Positions 10,396 to 22,195 are shown, counted from the stretch's first letter. The stretch: 64,000 nucleotides of DNA from Clonostachys chloroleuca (GCA_037952775.1 JBANAY010000003.1:15438001-15502000), one strand, 5' to 3'. The notes: generated by a model from the letters alone, not told the origin. Numbers and translations: made by a program.

Positions 10396-10887
10396 ATCCT
10401 CCAACGCAGGATCGAGGCTATTGATTTGATGGTATCACTTTGCGACAAGAGAGAGACGGTCAAACGCGATCGCGCCCAACCATGGGCTAACCCCGAACCG
10501 CCTATCAAGGCTGAATTGCCCGAGGCGTACGACAACAGTGAACTGAGCCCTGACCCATTTCCCCTGCTCATGCAGGCAACGCAGTGCCCTGATTGTATCG
10601 GCGATGAGCGACTATCCATTAACGAACGGATCTTTCCATACTACCGACCGACTGTTATGAACGATCACTTCGATGACCATCATCTGGTTAGACGAGAGCA
10701 GGCCGAGAAGAGTGGGCAGGCGATCAAGTGTGAGCATCCAAAGTGTACGATTATTGACTTTCGGCATTTAGACCACTTCATGAGTCATGTGCAGAAGGAA
10801 CATGGCATCATTCTACGGACAAAAGATCACGTGGAACAGAGGCGGCTGCGTAAGATGAGACGCCGTCAGATGATCAAGGCTTGTTGA
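10396..10887 (+). pseudogene. C-terminal relic of a DUF3435 (FluG/tyrosine-recombinase-like) gene
   Basis: The open frame from 10396 to 10887 starts mid-protein (ILQRRIEAIDLMVSLC) with a stop just before it and no ATG until 10429. It carries QCPDCIGDERLS followed by a C2H2-like pair, CEHPKCTIIDF..HFMSHVQKEHGI, the C-terminal signature I know from fungal DUF3435 proteins. The recombinase-like N-terminal part is absent, and the remnant abuts dispersed repeat copy C, so it is read as truncated. Related full-length DUF3435 proteins include the captain recombinases of Starship giant transposons, but many stand-alone relics exist too; this fragment alone does not prove a Starship. Confidence 0.6.
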
Positions 10888-11370
10888 TAACTCGGTAGAA
10901 CCGTATTTACTGTCTCACGTACTAGATAGAGTATCTTGCTTCAAAGCAGATACAGATTCAATAGAATGTTCAAGCAGCGTGGCTACCCTACAACTGCACA
11001 GGGACATGATTTGAAAATTCGGTTCGGCGGGGGTATTTATCCGGAACTCACGTGGTCAAACTGGCATGAACGCACTCGGTTGAAACAAATGTTCAGGCAA
11101 ACGCATTTCGAATCAATCAATTAACCTGATTCCTGCAGGTTATTTGCTATAATAACAGATATGTAAAGAAAGTTACACAGAGCTAGTTAGGGGTGATAGA
11201 GATTGTCTAGCGGTGTCCGGCCACGCAGATCCCTAGCGTCAAAGTTCCAATTGAGCTGCTGTGTTATTTGGTTAGGTTAATACTTCTATCGCGTTCCAAA
11301 AGAAAAATGATTCATCAAATGGTTTAAGAAACTTCTAGAAATACGGTGGCAAATTTTATTACAAGCCATG
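10888..11370. other. intergenic, nothing recognised
   Basis: A short open frame at 10936-11124 has no family resemblance. The left part may still be decayed sequence downstream of the DUF3435 relic. The right end would hold the terminator of the HET-ankyrin gene. Confidence 0.3.
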
Positions 11371-14300
11371 TTATAAAGCCTGCAGCACCCGCATGACGGC
11401 CAACAATAGCCATAGCGGCGCGCCCTCGACGGCGGCGCCTTTGTCGAGCAGCAGCCGCACGACGGCCTCGTGACCCGACTCAGCGGCCCGCCATAGCGGC
11501 GTCCGACCATCGTTATCCTTCGAATCGATGGCGGCGCCCTTGTCGAGCAGTAGCCGCACGACGGCCTCGTGCCCGCCCTCGGCAGCCCACAAGAGCGGCG
11601 TCCGGCCATACTTATCCTTCGAATCGACGGCGGCGCCCTTATCGAGCAGCAGCCGCACGACGGCCTCATGCCCGCGATCGGCGGCCCACCATAGCGGCGT
11701 CCAGCCATTGTTATCCTTCGAATCGACGGCGGCGCCCTTGTCGAGCAGCAGCCGCACGACGGCCTCATGCCCGAGCTTGACGGCTCCCCATAGCGGCGTC
11801 CAGCCATTCTTATCCTTCGGGTCGACGGCAGCGCCCTTGTCGAGCAGCAGCCGTACGACGGCCTCGTGCCCGAGCTCGGCGGCCCGCCATAGCGGCGTCC
11901 GGCCATTGCTATCCTTCGAGTCGACGGCAGCGCCCTTGTCGAGTAGCAGCCGCACGATGGCCTCGTGCCCGAGCTCGGCGGTCCACCATAGCGGCGTCCA
12001 GCCATACTTATCCTTCGGGTCGACGGCGGCGCCCTTATCGAGCAGCAGCCGCACGACGGCCTCATGCCCGCGCCGGGCGGCCCACCATAGCGGCGTCCGG
12101 CCATTGTTATCCTTCGAGTCGACGGCGGCACCCTTATCGAGCAGCAGCCACACGACGGCCTCGTGCCCGCGCCCGGCGGCCCACCATAGCGGCGTCCAGC
12201 CATTGTTATCCTTCGAGTCGACGGCAGCGCCCTTGTCGAGCAGCAGCCGCACGACGGCCTCATGCCCGAGCTTGACGGCTCCCCATAGCGGCGTCCGGCC
12301 ATTGCTATCCTTCGGGTCGACGGCGGCGCCCTTGTCGAGCAGTAGCCGTACGACGGCCTCGTGTCCGGACTCAGCGGCCCGCCATAACGGCGTCCAGCTA
12401 TCGTTATCCTTCGACTCGGCGGCGGGGCCCTTTTCGAGTAGTAGCCGCATGACGGCCTCATGCCCGCGCTCGGCGGCCCACCATAACCATAGCAGCCCGC
12501 GCTGCGTCCGGCCATTGTTATCCTTCGAGTCGACGGCGGCGCCCTTGTCGAGCAGCAGCCGCACGACGGCCTCGTGACCCGACTCAGCGGCCCGCCATAG
12601 CGGCGTCCGGCCATCGTTATCCTTCGACTCGACGCCGGCGCCCTTATCGAGCAGCAGCCGCACGACAGCCTCATGCCCGCGATCGGCGGCCCACCATAGC
12701 AGCGTCCGGCCATTGTTATCCTTCGACTCGACGCCGGCGCCCTTATCGAGCAGCAGCCGCACGACGGCCTCATGCCCGCGATCGGCGGCCCACGATAGCG
12801 GCGTCCGGCCATTGTTATCCGTCCACTCGACGCCGGCGCCCTTGTCGAGCAGCAGCCGCACGACGGCCTCGTGCCCCGACTCGGCGGCCCGCCATAGCGG
12901 CGTCCGGCCATCGTTACCCGTCCACTCGGCGCCGGCGCCCTTATCAAGCAGCAGCCGCACGATGGCCTCATGCCCGCGATCGGCAGCCCACAAGAGCGGC
13001 GTCCAGCTATAGTTATCCTCCGAGTCGACGGCGGCGCCCTTGTCGAGCAGCAGCCGCACGACGGCCTCATGCCCGAGCTTGACGGCTCCCCATAACGGCG
13101 TCCGGCCATCGTTATCCCTCGAGTCGACGGCGGCGCCCTTGTCGAGTAGCAGCCGCACGACGGCCTCGTGACCCGACTCAGCGGCCCACCATAGCGGCGT
13201 CCGGCCATACTTATCCTTCGAATCGACGGCAGCGCCCTTGTCGAGCAGCAGCCGCACGACAGCCTCATGCCCGCGATCGGCGGCTCGCCATAGCGGCGTC
13301 GAGCCATTGTTATCCTTCGAATCGAGGCCATTCGGGGCCCGCCATAGCGGCGTCCGGCCATACTTATCCTTCGAATCGACGGCGGCGCCCTTATCGAGCA
13401 GCAGCCGCACGACGGCCTCATACCCGCGATCGGCAGCCCACCATAGCGGCGTCCAGCCATTGTTATCCTTCGAATCGACGGCGGCGCCCTTGTCGAGCAG
13501 CAGCCGCACAACAGCCTCATGCCCGCGATCGGCGGCCCACGATAGCGGCGTCCGGCCATTGTTATCCTTCGGGTCGACGGCAGCGCCCTTGTCGAGCAGC
13601 AGCCACACGACGGCCTCGTGCCCGCGCCCGGCGGCCCACCATAGCGGCGTCCAGCCATTGTTATCCATCGAGTCGACGGCGGCGCCCTTGTCGAGCAGTA
13701 GTCGCACGATGGCCTCGTGCCCCGACTCAACAGCCCGCCATAGCGGCGTCCAGCCATTGTTATTCTTCGAGTCGACGGCGGCGCCCTTGTCGAGCAGCAG
13801 CCGTACGACGGCCTCGTGACCCGACTCAGCGGCCCGCCATAGCGGCGTCCGGCCATCGTTATCCTTCGACTCGACGGCGGCGCCTTTGTCGAGCAGCAGC
13901 CGTACGAAGGCCTCATGCCTGCGATCGGCGGCCCACCATAGCGGCGTCCAGCCATTGTTATCTGTCCACTCGACGGCGGCGCCCTTGTCTTCGATAAGTA
14001 GATCATCCATCACCCTCAGCGCTTCGTCATCCGCCTCTATCCAAGGGCCGTGACTAGTGTTCACGCTTCTCAAAGCTGTTCCATAAACCTCCACGGCTTT
14101 TCGGAGATTCTTTCCTGCCTCTTTGTATCTTTCCAGTCCATTCAGTAACAGTCCGAAATCCCATAATCTAGTAGCTTTATCCAGATACTCTTGGCACTTG
14201 CACTCTGTCATTGGACACCTGGGCTTCTCCGAACTGCCAATGAGGCGTTCATAGTAACCTTCATCCTGCGACTTACCTTGAGATACATCCCAGTCCCAAA

Positions 14301-15703
14301 CAAGCAGTATATCATTTGGAAATGCTGTAATCGATCGTACAAGTTCCAGCAAGGGAACTGCAATCATTATAATGGCCGAATGACCGTTGCATGGCCTGAT
14401 GATTGAAGGTTTTGATGCTCCTTGCATAAAACAGACAATATCCCCTACCTGGATGGATTTCGCTGAGGCCGGGAAGGTGAAGTAAGAGCTCTGTTCCCCT
14501 TTTGTGTTAAAATACCTCTTCCAAATAATGGTCACGTTCTGTCTGTCATCACGAGTAACATCTCTTTCGACTGAGGATACTTCGCCAAGAATACGGCCTT
14601 TGCCTTTAATTACCGCCACCTGCTTGTCTTTCCAAGTGTCCACACACATCCGATCAGAGAGGGAGAAGTTGACAAATTTTTGAAAGACTTCTTTCCATGA
14701 AGACTCGTAGTTGGGCGATAACCCTGCTGTGCTAGGATTATCCGAGCTCATACCGAGCAAGGCATAAACCTTGTCATGAGGCTTAGTAGCCTTGCGGGTA
14801 TGGTACATATCCATCAGCTCACTTAGAGGGCGTATACCAAGAGAAAACCTGCCTAGCTGACTCATTTCGTCTTTTTCATATCTAGGCCGGAAGATTGCGC
14901 CCATTATCAGGTAAGCTACTGAGCGGATCAGACCCTGCAGGTCTGGGCAGGTTTCGTAGGACAGCTGCAATGCGCTTAAGCCTGAGCAGAACGCATATCC
15001 GTCGATCTCCGTAAGACCGCACTTGATCAGGACATGTCGAGCTGCGGCAACCTCCTGAAGGACCTGAATCGACTTTGTTAATAGCTTCTGCCCATATTGT
15101 TGATTGTCTGCCACTTACCCAGATGCGCTGAAACCATGGCCGCTTAAGCAGAGTGAGAATTGTTTGCTGGTGCGTTTCGTCGATTGCGGAATTCGTGTGC
15201 TGCTTTTCGGCAGCCTTGCGTATATCGATGAGCGCTTGATCGCCACCATCTACCCCCTCCCCAAGCCAAACAATTACGCGACTAGCTTTAGCATAGATCT
15301 TCGCCATAGATTGAACCTGCTGTCCCTTTTCATCATTGCCTCTTTGGTTGATGCAAATAGCATCTACCCATATGATACGTTCAACAAGGCGATCTCGAAG
15401 ATGTGACAGCGCCACGCGAAGGTTTGCTGTAATGAGTAAGCGAAGGTTGTTTCCAGTGGGAGGATAAGAACGAGGATTGGGGCCCTGCTCCACTTCGGCA
15501 GTGAGGTAATTGCCACCTTTGTCGCCCGACTGTATATAGATAGGCTGACGATCCTTCTCAGAGCCCCAAACGTACGATAAGGCCTCGTATAGATGTGTCC
15601 CTTCGCCCCGCAGAGAGTGCTCGAAGAGTTGGCACTGTATGGGTGCCTTGTTATCTTTGTGCGGCATCAGGCGAAGCAAGCGAATACTGCCCTGCTCCGA
15701 CAA
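11371..15703 (-). CDS. HET domain fused to a giant ankyrin-repeat array
   Basis: Two exons are clear: 15703-15119 and 15063-11371, separated by a 55-bp intron (donor GTAAGT, acceptor CAG) that falls after WFQRIW and restores VLQEVAAARH. This gives at least 1,425 aa. The HET blocks YEALSYVWG, IIWVDAICINQ and AKASRVIVWLGEG are in the first exon. After a linker of about 230 residues about 26 ankyrin repeats follow, nearly all 33 aa with the consensus DKGAAVDSKDNNG, TPLWWAA, GHEAVVRLLL. One repeat near 13320 is truncated and one near 12490 has a small insertion. The true N-terminus is unresolved: 15703 is a TTG and the frame stays open and protein-like to about 15889 without an ATG, so an upstream exon is likely. 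The array may recognise ligands and the HET domain may trigger cell death, by analogy with the family. Confidence 0.8.
11400..13990 (-). repeat. 99-bp tandem repeats coding for ankyrin units
   Basis: About 26 direct repeats of 99 bp, GC-rich and highly alike at the DNA level, lie within the second exon of the HET-ankyrin gene. Differences cluster at the codons after VDSKD and around the WWAADRG stretch. The homogeneity makes unequal crossing-over or gene conversion likely, and it also keeps alternative frames open over long distances. Confidence 0.9.
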
Positions 15704-16470
15704 TGGAGAGTAGCAGTATTCTGAGGAAGGTTCGTCTCTGGGACTGTCAGAGGCTAGATTCCTGAATTCGTCGGGGGTAAAGATACCTATCCTGACTAGT
15801 TCGGATGTTTGGCGGATGGTGGATGGTGGCTGGTATAGAGGATATCGAGGGGGCGTATTCCGCGGTCGGCTTTGCCTGATGACTTGTCCTCAAGGCTGCC
15901 CCCTCGAGGTCGTGCTCGGGTTCCGATAGCACAGACGCGGCAGTGGGAAGGCTTAGTCGGTGTCGGCAATTCTCATCGGGGGGATCTGCTTGAACTTCCC
16001 CAGGCCGGATTCTTCATCCGCAGAGTTATGATCGACCTCCCTCCCCTTCGGCTCACTGGACACAGTGTCTCTGTCCTCACCAATCTTGATATTTCTCTTC
16101 GACATTTGTAACTTCTCGATCGATCGCTTTCGGCGAGGTCTATCGACGCGCTCGATCCAGCGTTCGCTGTATTCTTTTTTGGGGACGCTAGCTAGTGGAG
16201 GAGGAGGATGACGAAGGGAAGGACTGTTTGAGCCGATTCTTTGCGATTGCAAACTGAAGACCAGACTTGTTAATGTACGCACGATGAAGAAACATAGCTA
16301 GGGATACTTACAAATCAGGCTCTCATGGTTGTGAATAAGGAGATAAAAAGAAAATGCATCGAGGTCGAAACACAGTCTGCATTCAACGCCAGGCTGATTC
16401 TGGCGGGGCAGCTGCCTAATCGCTGCCTTAGCCGTATCGGCCACGTCTGGGTGGGTCCATGGATTTTTGG
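15704..16470. other. region upstream of HET-ankyrin gene
   Basis: Probably contains the missing first exon of the HET-ankyrin gene: the frame is open from 15703 back to 15889. A 109-codon minus-strand frame at 15953-16282, basic in the middle and acidic at the end, could be a separate small gene or part of that exon; I cannot decide between them. Confidence 0.3.
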
Positions 16471-16478
16471 TTTATAGT

Positions 16479-16662
16479 CTGTGGCTGTTTGAATGTGGCT
16501 ATTCGGATGTGGCGCTTTGTGGCGCAGTCTTTATGGCGCAGGTGGCGGTGTCGCGGGTGTTGCTTTCGAGGGGGCGGAAGGAAGAGCCTTTCGTTCCTCA
16601 AGGCACAGGAGACCGGTCCCCCTTTAGGGACCGCCAACGCCTTTTCGGAACGAGTTAAGAGC
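16479..16662 (+). repeat. dispersed hairpin repeat, copy D
   Basis: The best preserved copy. CTGTGGCTGTTTGAATGTGG start, GTGGCGCAGTCTTTATGGCGC, then the GGAAGGAAGAGCC block and the complete hairpin (16592-16652) with GGTCCC..GGGACC inside. Ends with GAGTTAAGAGC, as copy A does. Confidence 0.75.
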
Positions 16663-16945
16663 TTGGGAAGCAAGGCGCTTGCCTCGTGAAAGAATGAGCC
16701 TGATACAAGTACTTATCTTATGAAACCCGAGTCCTGGGTAGGCATCGCATAGTGGTCTTGGGGTGATGCGCAGTCGTAGCTGGCCTTCCAGGTGTCTGAA
16801 GGGAAAGGAAGAAAGAAGAGTGTGGGGTTGTGGGCAGCTAGGCACTGGCTTTATAGGCAATTGGAAGCTTTTTGGCAGGGGATTAGGGGGGCCGGTGGTG
16901 TCTACGTGTGACCTGTTTTTTCCCTTTTGCGCGATGTTGCATATA

Positions 16946-17205
16946 GCGCTAGCCTACGGCTCGGACCCTGCATTCGACAGCATTATAGTTTACTGTAGTT
17001 TCGTATCTTAATTTCTTTGCTTTTGGCATCTAATTTATTCAATCTAAATCTTCCTCACAAGGAAGCATTAAGTGATTCTCCATGGCTATGATTACTCGAA
17101 ATGGGATAACATAGATACAGACTCAGAACCAGAAATTTTGCCTCCATCAGTCCCTGCACCCCAAGTTCCCAATCTAGCCGCCCTACAATCAGGTGCACCA
17201 GCTCT
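16946..17205 (+). pseudogene. broken 5' copy of the DYSKWD gene
   Basis: This segment matches 22067-22317 over the whole 5' leader and the first 40 or so codons. The start codon at 17082 is followed by a one-base deletion relative to the intact copy, so the DYSKWDNIDTDSEPE frame is no longer joined to the ATG. Similarity ends abruptly after the codons for SGAPA, and unrelated sequence follows. It is a truncated duplicate, about 300 bp downstream of repeat copy D, whereas the intact gene lies right after copy E. Confidence 0.75.
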
Positions 17206-17453
17206 CTTCAAACTAGTGCGTGAAGAGTGCAAAAGTGCACAACCCCGGCTCTGTGGGGGCACTGAGTGGCGTGGCGCGTGGGACATTCGTTCGGCATTCG
17301 ATGGAACTCCAAATGCTTTCGGTGGCGACTTATAATGAAAATAAAATAATTGCTCCTCCCAGGCCCTTCCAATTTACAAAGGTATCTGAAAATACGCAGT
17401 CTTGTCTATATGATGTTTTGCCTGTAAACATGAATGTGATAAGGAAATCGACT

Positions 17454-20400
17454 TTACTGAGTTTTAATCCTCTTGGTTCTAGGTTCATCGTAGTCATAGT
17501 CGCCTGCGCCCCCCTCAACCGGTAGTTGCTTGTGGCCTTCCTGTGATGCACCCTTCTCAACCAGCAGCTGCACAATCGTTTTGTGGCCTCCTAGTGATGC
17601 TGCCTGGAGAGCGTTGCCATAGACGCCGCCCTGTGCGTTGATACCTGCGCCCTTCTCAACCAGAAGCTGTACAATCGTCTCGTGGCCTCCCTGTGATGCT
17701 GCCTGGAGAGCGTTGCCATAGACGCCGCCCTGTGCGTTGATATCTGCGCCCTTCTCAACCAGCAGCTGCACAATCGTCTCGTGGCCTCCTTGTGATGCTG
17801 CCTGGAGAGCGTTGCCATAGACGCCGCCCTGTGCGTTGATATCTGCGCCCTTCTCAACCAGAAGCTGTACAATCGTCTCATGGCCTTCCTGTGATGCTGC
17901 CTGGAGAGCATTGCCATATTCGCCGCCCTGTGCGTTGATATCTGCACCCTTCTCAACCAGCAGCTGCACAATCGTCTCATGGCCTTCCTGGGATCCAAAA
18001 TATAGTGCTGTCCGCCCTCTTCTGTCCATTGTGTTCACCTTGACCCGGCCTGCATGTAGCAACTGCAACAGCACGCTGCTGTGACCATTGAACGATGCAA
18101 GAAGGATGTTCATCTGCGGCACCCCTTCGTATGGCATTGTAGCTCTCGAGAACATTGAAACCCAAGTTTGAAATCGCTGACTCTGGGTGTCGTAAAGTTT
18201 GTAGATGCGATCTAACAACTTCCTATCGTTACTACTCGCATTTCGGAAGTGAGCCGGCCAATGCACCGCGGAATACTCCAAAAAGGGGTAAGTGCTAGTG
18301 TCACGATCCTCTCTGACCTCTGTGCTGAAACTGTCATCGTCAATATCTCCAAAAGACAGGTATTGAACGCAGATCTGCGCGAGTATTATGTCCGAATCAT
18401 GTACCTGTAGGGAGTGTTTCCAATAACCATCCGTTGGGTTATGGTTAGAGGCCTTTTTAATGAGAAACTCTTTCGCTGTTTGGTGTATCAAATAGATTCT
18501 GGAATCGTTTACAAAAACAAAGAGTCCGCAAAGGTCCCGGATTCGTGATTCTAGATGGCCTTGATCAGGATCAAGGTCCTTGTGTGCCCGAGCATCTTTT
18601 GATTCTATGGCCAGGTCGAAAGCCACATCCATTTCCGAGAGAGTGAGTGGCCGGCGAGCGCCGACGACAATATGAAGGAGAGTACGGGCTTTTTTTTGTT
18701 GATCGCCGTTGGGCCTGCTTAAGATCTTCTCGTATGCATCCTCCACCGTCGTCGGGAGCGAGTCAATCTTCTTCTTGTATGCCTTGGAGGTACGTTTGTC
18801 GCTGTTGTGGTAGAGATCCTCGATGACGAGATGCAGCCAAAGATAGGTTCGATGTGATGTCGCCAGGAGTTTTTCCTTTAACACGTTCTGGACTTCCTGG
18901 TCCAGATGAAGTTTGCGACCGGCATCGGCTACCCTCTGTTCAATGACAAGGTTGATTTCCTTACTAATATCAGCGTTGCTCTCTTCACCAGCTAGCCGAA
19001 TTGACGGAAGGCCAGGAGGAATGTCGTTAAAGCCAGACTCAATGTCCTGGTAAGGTCGACTAGTTACCAGGAATTTTAGCCGGAACTTTCTTGCAGATAT
19101 TGTCGCACGTCGAGCATAGAAATTTGTCAAGATCTGAATAAGCTTTGGCCGATCATGTCCCCGGCACTCATCGAGGGCGTCTATAACGCAAGTTACATTA
19201 TTTGCACGCTCGTCCGTAGCAGCAGCCAGGAAGACCCGCCACAGCTCGTCCACTTCTTTCTGTAGTTTCTCTCCGTCCTTCTCATAAACAGCCATTGCGT
19301 ATCGGAGAAGCGAGGGCCGGCTGCGAAAAAGTTGATGAAGGAGAGCACATAGAGCAGTCGCAATGGTATCTTGCTCTTCATTGTCTTTGAAAAAGAAGTA
19401 GCATACTGTATGCACGTCTGTACTCCGAAGTTCATTCTCGACAAGGGACTTCGATAATACCGATTTCCCACAGCCAGGATCGGCCGAGATCCAAAGCAAG
19501 TCATCTTGAGGGCTCTGCTGCCATTTTCTGTACTGTGGATGCTCCAGCACCCACCTACATGTATTGGAAACTCGGTCGGGGTTGACGTTCTTGAACTTTT
19601 CGTAATCTGATGTTCTGAAGGTTCGATGGCATTCAAACTGTTTCTCGTTTTCGTATCTGACACCTTGCTTCCGTGTCTGCTCAGAGATAGCCACATTGGT
19701 ACTAGACACCAGTCCGTGAAGCTCAGGATCTATGAGAACTCATTAGCAACTATTCTCCACCTTGACGCAGAAAGTCATGAATTATGCTGTTAGGAGAGAT
19801 GAGACGTCGTCGAATTCTTCGAATCCTATATCATCTGAAGACCACTAATTACCCGAGCAAGGCTAAGAAAAACCAAGGTTACTCACCCTTAACTAATTGC
19901 GGGACAGGCTTCTCCTGCAGAACTTGTTTTGGTGATATGACAGAAAGAAGCTCTTTCGCGAATGCTGCCGCCGTCGCAGCCGCATATTTCTGCCATCTCT
20001 TGTTTTTGTGGGAATCGGCATAATCGCATATGCCACGGATCACCAGGCACGGGAAGTCTGGCATCAGGCCCGCAGCCTCCATCTCGAAACAGAGCACCCC
20101 AAGTTTCTCGCTCAGCCGGTCCCGTGTCGCGCCATGCTTAATCACTTGATTGCCCGAGGCAATAATTCCGTAATGAACCACCGGCTCTTCGTCTTCTCTG
20201 GCAACCCGCGCGATCTCCTGCGTACCATCGCACTGGTCACACGTGGCGCCCAGATTAGGATGATCATAGTCTCCTCGGTACAAGCAATCGTTGGATGCGC
20301 CTTGATAGCCGAACTCCTTTCTCATTTTTGGTCGTTTGGCGGTCATCTCAGACAGATAGCGCGGGATCTGGGTATCTCCGGTGCAATGATCGGCTTCCAG

Positions 20401-20931
20401 ATGATTTAATGCGGTCAACAAGACCACAGGTGGTGCGTTGAGTGCCCCGGTCCGTTGAAACTCTCCCCCTTGCACCGTTTTGCCTCGATCATACTGGATA
20501 ACACCTCCGCTGGTCTCACTGGGTTTACTGACAACGACGTCACCCAGTCGGATATCGTGCGTTGGCGACGGCGCTCCACCTCCGATTCCGACCATCAACC
20601 CGAAACGGATCGACCTAAAAGTCCGCAGCATATCCTTGGCCACGGTGGCGGCAGATGTGGTGCCATAAACCCCTGCAGGCAGGGTGGCAATGACCACATT
20701 GTGATTTTGGATCTGGCCTAAGATGTAGTTATTGTGGTCGGACGAATCCTGCCCAACCAGGTTTGGATGGATCTCGTCGAGCATCATTTTTGCCGCAGCC
20801 ATTTCCGAAGGGAGCGCGCACACCCAGCCTACTGTGTACTCATCTTTTCCGATAACTCTGGTGTCATTGCGTCCCATAGTGCTCGGCTCGTAGCGATATG
20901 TGAAAGGTGGGGCAGTCTCTGAAGTGTTCAT
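17454..20931 (-). CDS. fungal NLR: phosphorylase-like, NACHT and ankyrin domains
   Basis: Exons 20931-19887 and 19729-17454 with a 157-bp intron (donor GTGAGT, acceptor TAG) that joins the frame as VKDPELHGLVSS. Protein 1,106 aa from the ATG at 20931. Residues about 30-320 form a nucleoside-phosphorylase-like (PNP_UDP) domain: [54 protein letters not shown]. The NACHT NTPase has a P-loop GCGKS near residue 434 and Walker B VIDALDEC near 530. About five highly similar ankyrin repeats (GHETIVQLLVEKGADINAQGG, with YGNALQAAS) follow, and a basic tail ends the protein. The architecture is that of fungal STAND receptors; ligand binding by the repeats is expected to trigger oligomerisation of the N-terminal effector. 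Function is inferred from the family. Confidence 0.88.
17500..17985 (-). repeat. 99-bp ankyrin-coding tandem repeats in NLR 1
   Basis: Five direct repeats, nearly identical at the DNA level, with a sixth shortened unit at the 3' end where GASQEGHK runs into the tail. The last unit looks like a partial deletion. Confidence 0.85.
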
Positions 20932-21640
20932 GGTAGCGAGTCTTCGCACCAACGGCTTCGAAATCAAACTGGACGTACAAAATCAATGCGGGTAATATAT
21001 TCGTCGCATCCAAGGATAGACTCGGCGCGCATCCAGGATGCTCTCCTCACCGACTGAGGATTGAAAATTCAAAAAAGTCCTGCGAGGAAGGTATATGTGC
21101 GAGCGGGGAAAGCTGGGAGAGCTGGTTGTAATCCGTGATTTGCTATTTGCTGAGGGCACCCCCTCGAACGCGGCGCTTACTCGCATTTGCATAGGCACCT
21201 CTCATCCAATTATATCGTTCTCATGCCAGCACAGCAGGTCGGTTTCACACGCTCTCTACCAATTCTTGAGATGTACACTAAAGTAACGGAATTTTATGCC
21301 GCTTCAATTGGTAGAGATCCTTGTCCGTACCTCTATGCTGCCTCCGCACACTCAAGGGGATACAACATCCACATTTCACAACCGACACCCCTCGATAATC
21401 GACAATGGCCGCCAGTTTATCCCAGCAACTTCAGATATCCGCTCGCAACCGCGCGCAAGTGAGCTAGCAAACATTGTTCAATAGCAAGCAGGCATCCTAA
21501 CTGGTATTCGTCACTTTGCGGTGCAGGCAGGGAAATGCCTGGAAGCTTAGTCCAACGAATCACCAGTGGCGAGGCCCGAGTGAATTTTGTGCTGAGACAA
21601 CTGCTAACAAAACCAAACCACAAGTTAACCCCGGCGACCG
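20932..21640. other. 5' region of NLR 1, nothing else recognised
   Basis: Lies between the start of the NLR gene and the phosphorylase-domain relic. Short open frames only. Confidence 0.3.
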
Positions 21641-21649
21641 AGGAGGCCC

Positions 21650-21895
21650 CCTTCAACTTGCAATGGGAATATATCATAGGCAATCATGCCTAATCATATC
21701 GCAAAAGTTATTATTGCCGTGCTTCCTAATAAAGAGTATGGCCTATCGGTCGCAGCAAGCGTCACGAGCGGTATGCTGCAGAGCTTCCCAATGTTAAAAT
21801 TAGCCCAATGGTCGAGACTGGCGGCGGCGCGCCTGGTTAATGACATTCGCCTTGGTAACATTGTTGTGGGTGCCCGGCTCTGCTGACTTTGAGAT
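21650..21895 (+). pseudogene. relic of a phosphorylase-domain NLR
   Basis: On the plus strand the segment IIAVLPNKEYGLSVAASV, then GMLQSFP, corresponds to the block VVIATLPAGVYGTTSAATVA..MLRTFR of the neighbouring NLR. After a frame change the bases give MVETGGGAPG and then, in another frame, NDIRLGNIVVG, matching [23 protein letters not shown]. At least two frameshifts and a stop interrupt it. It is oriented away from the intact NLR, so a divergent pair may once have existed. It stops a few bases before dispersed repeat copy E. Confidence 0.65.
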
Positions 21896-21928
21896 TTTAG
21901 CTAGAAGCAGGTCGCTGACTTAAAATAA

Positions 21929-22059
21929 CTGTGGCTATTCGGATGTGGCGAATGTGGCGCAGATGTTGTGGCGAAGGTGGCGTTCCAGGGTGTTGCTTTC
22001 GAGGGGCGGAAGGAAGAGCCTTTCGTTCCTCAAGGCACCTTTTCGTTCCTCAAAGGCAT
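21929..22059 (+). repeat. dispersed hairpin repeat, copy E
   Basis: CTGTGGCTATTCGGATGTGG start, GGAAGGAAGAGCCTTTCGTTCC, then a partial repeat of the TTTCGTTCCTCAAAGGC block. The second hairpin arm is missing; the sequence runs directly into the leader of the DYSKWD gene. Confidence 0.7.
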
Positions 22060-22195
22060 ACAGGCGCTAGCCTTCGGCTCGGACCCCGCATTTGATGGTA
22101 TTACGTTTACCACAGTTTTGCTTCTTCTTCTTTGCTTCTGGCACTAATTTATCCAATCTAAATCTTTATCAGACAGAAACATTAAGTGAATCTCC

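Noticed and set aside
10210..10429. Short plus-strand frames with GGGVPGVAFFEGAE-like peptides
   Set aside because: Translations of dispersed repeat copy C; similar peptides arise from every copy.
11528..13819. Long plus-strand open frames opposite the ankyrin array
   Set aside because: Antisense shadows of the same repeats, Ser/Thr/Ala-rich and periodic; no start context or family resemblance.
11286..14006. 906-codon open frame on the minus strand overlapping the HET-ankyrin gene
   Set aside because: It is the shifted frame of the 99-bp ankyrin repeats: because the unit length is a multiple of three, an alternative frame without stops stays open through all units. The product is a monotonous Arg/Ser/Pro/Cys repeat.
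21686..21886. 66-codon plus-strand ORF as a gene
   Set aside because: It is part of a frameshifted phosphorylase-domain relic; conserved blocks continue in other frames beyond its ends.
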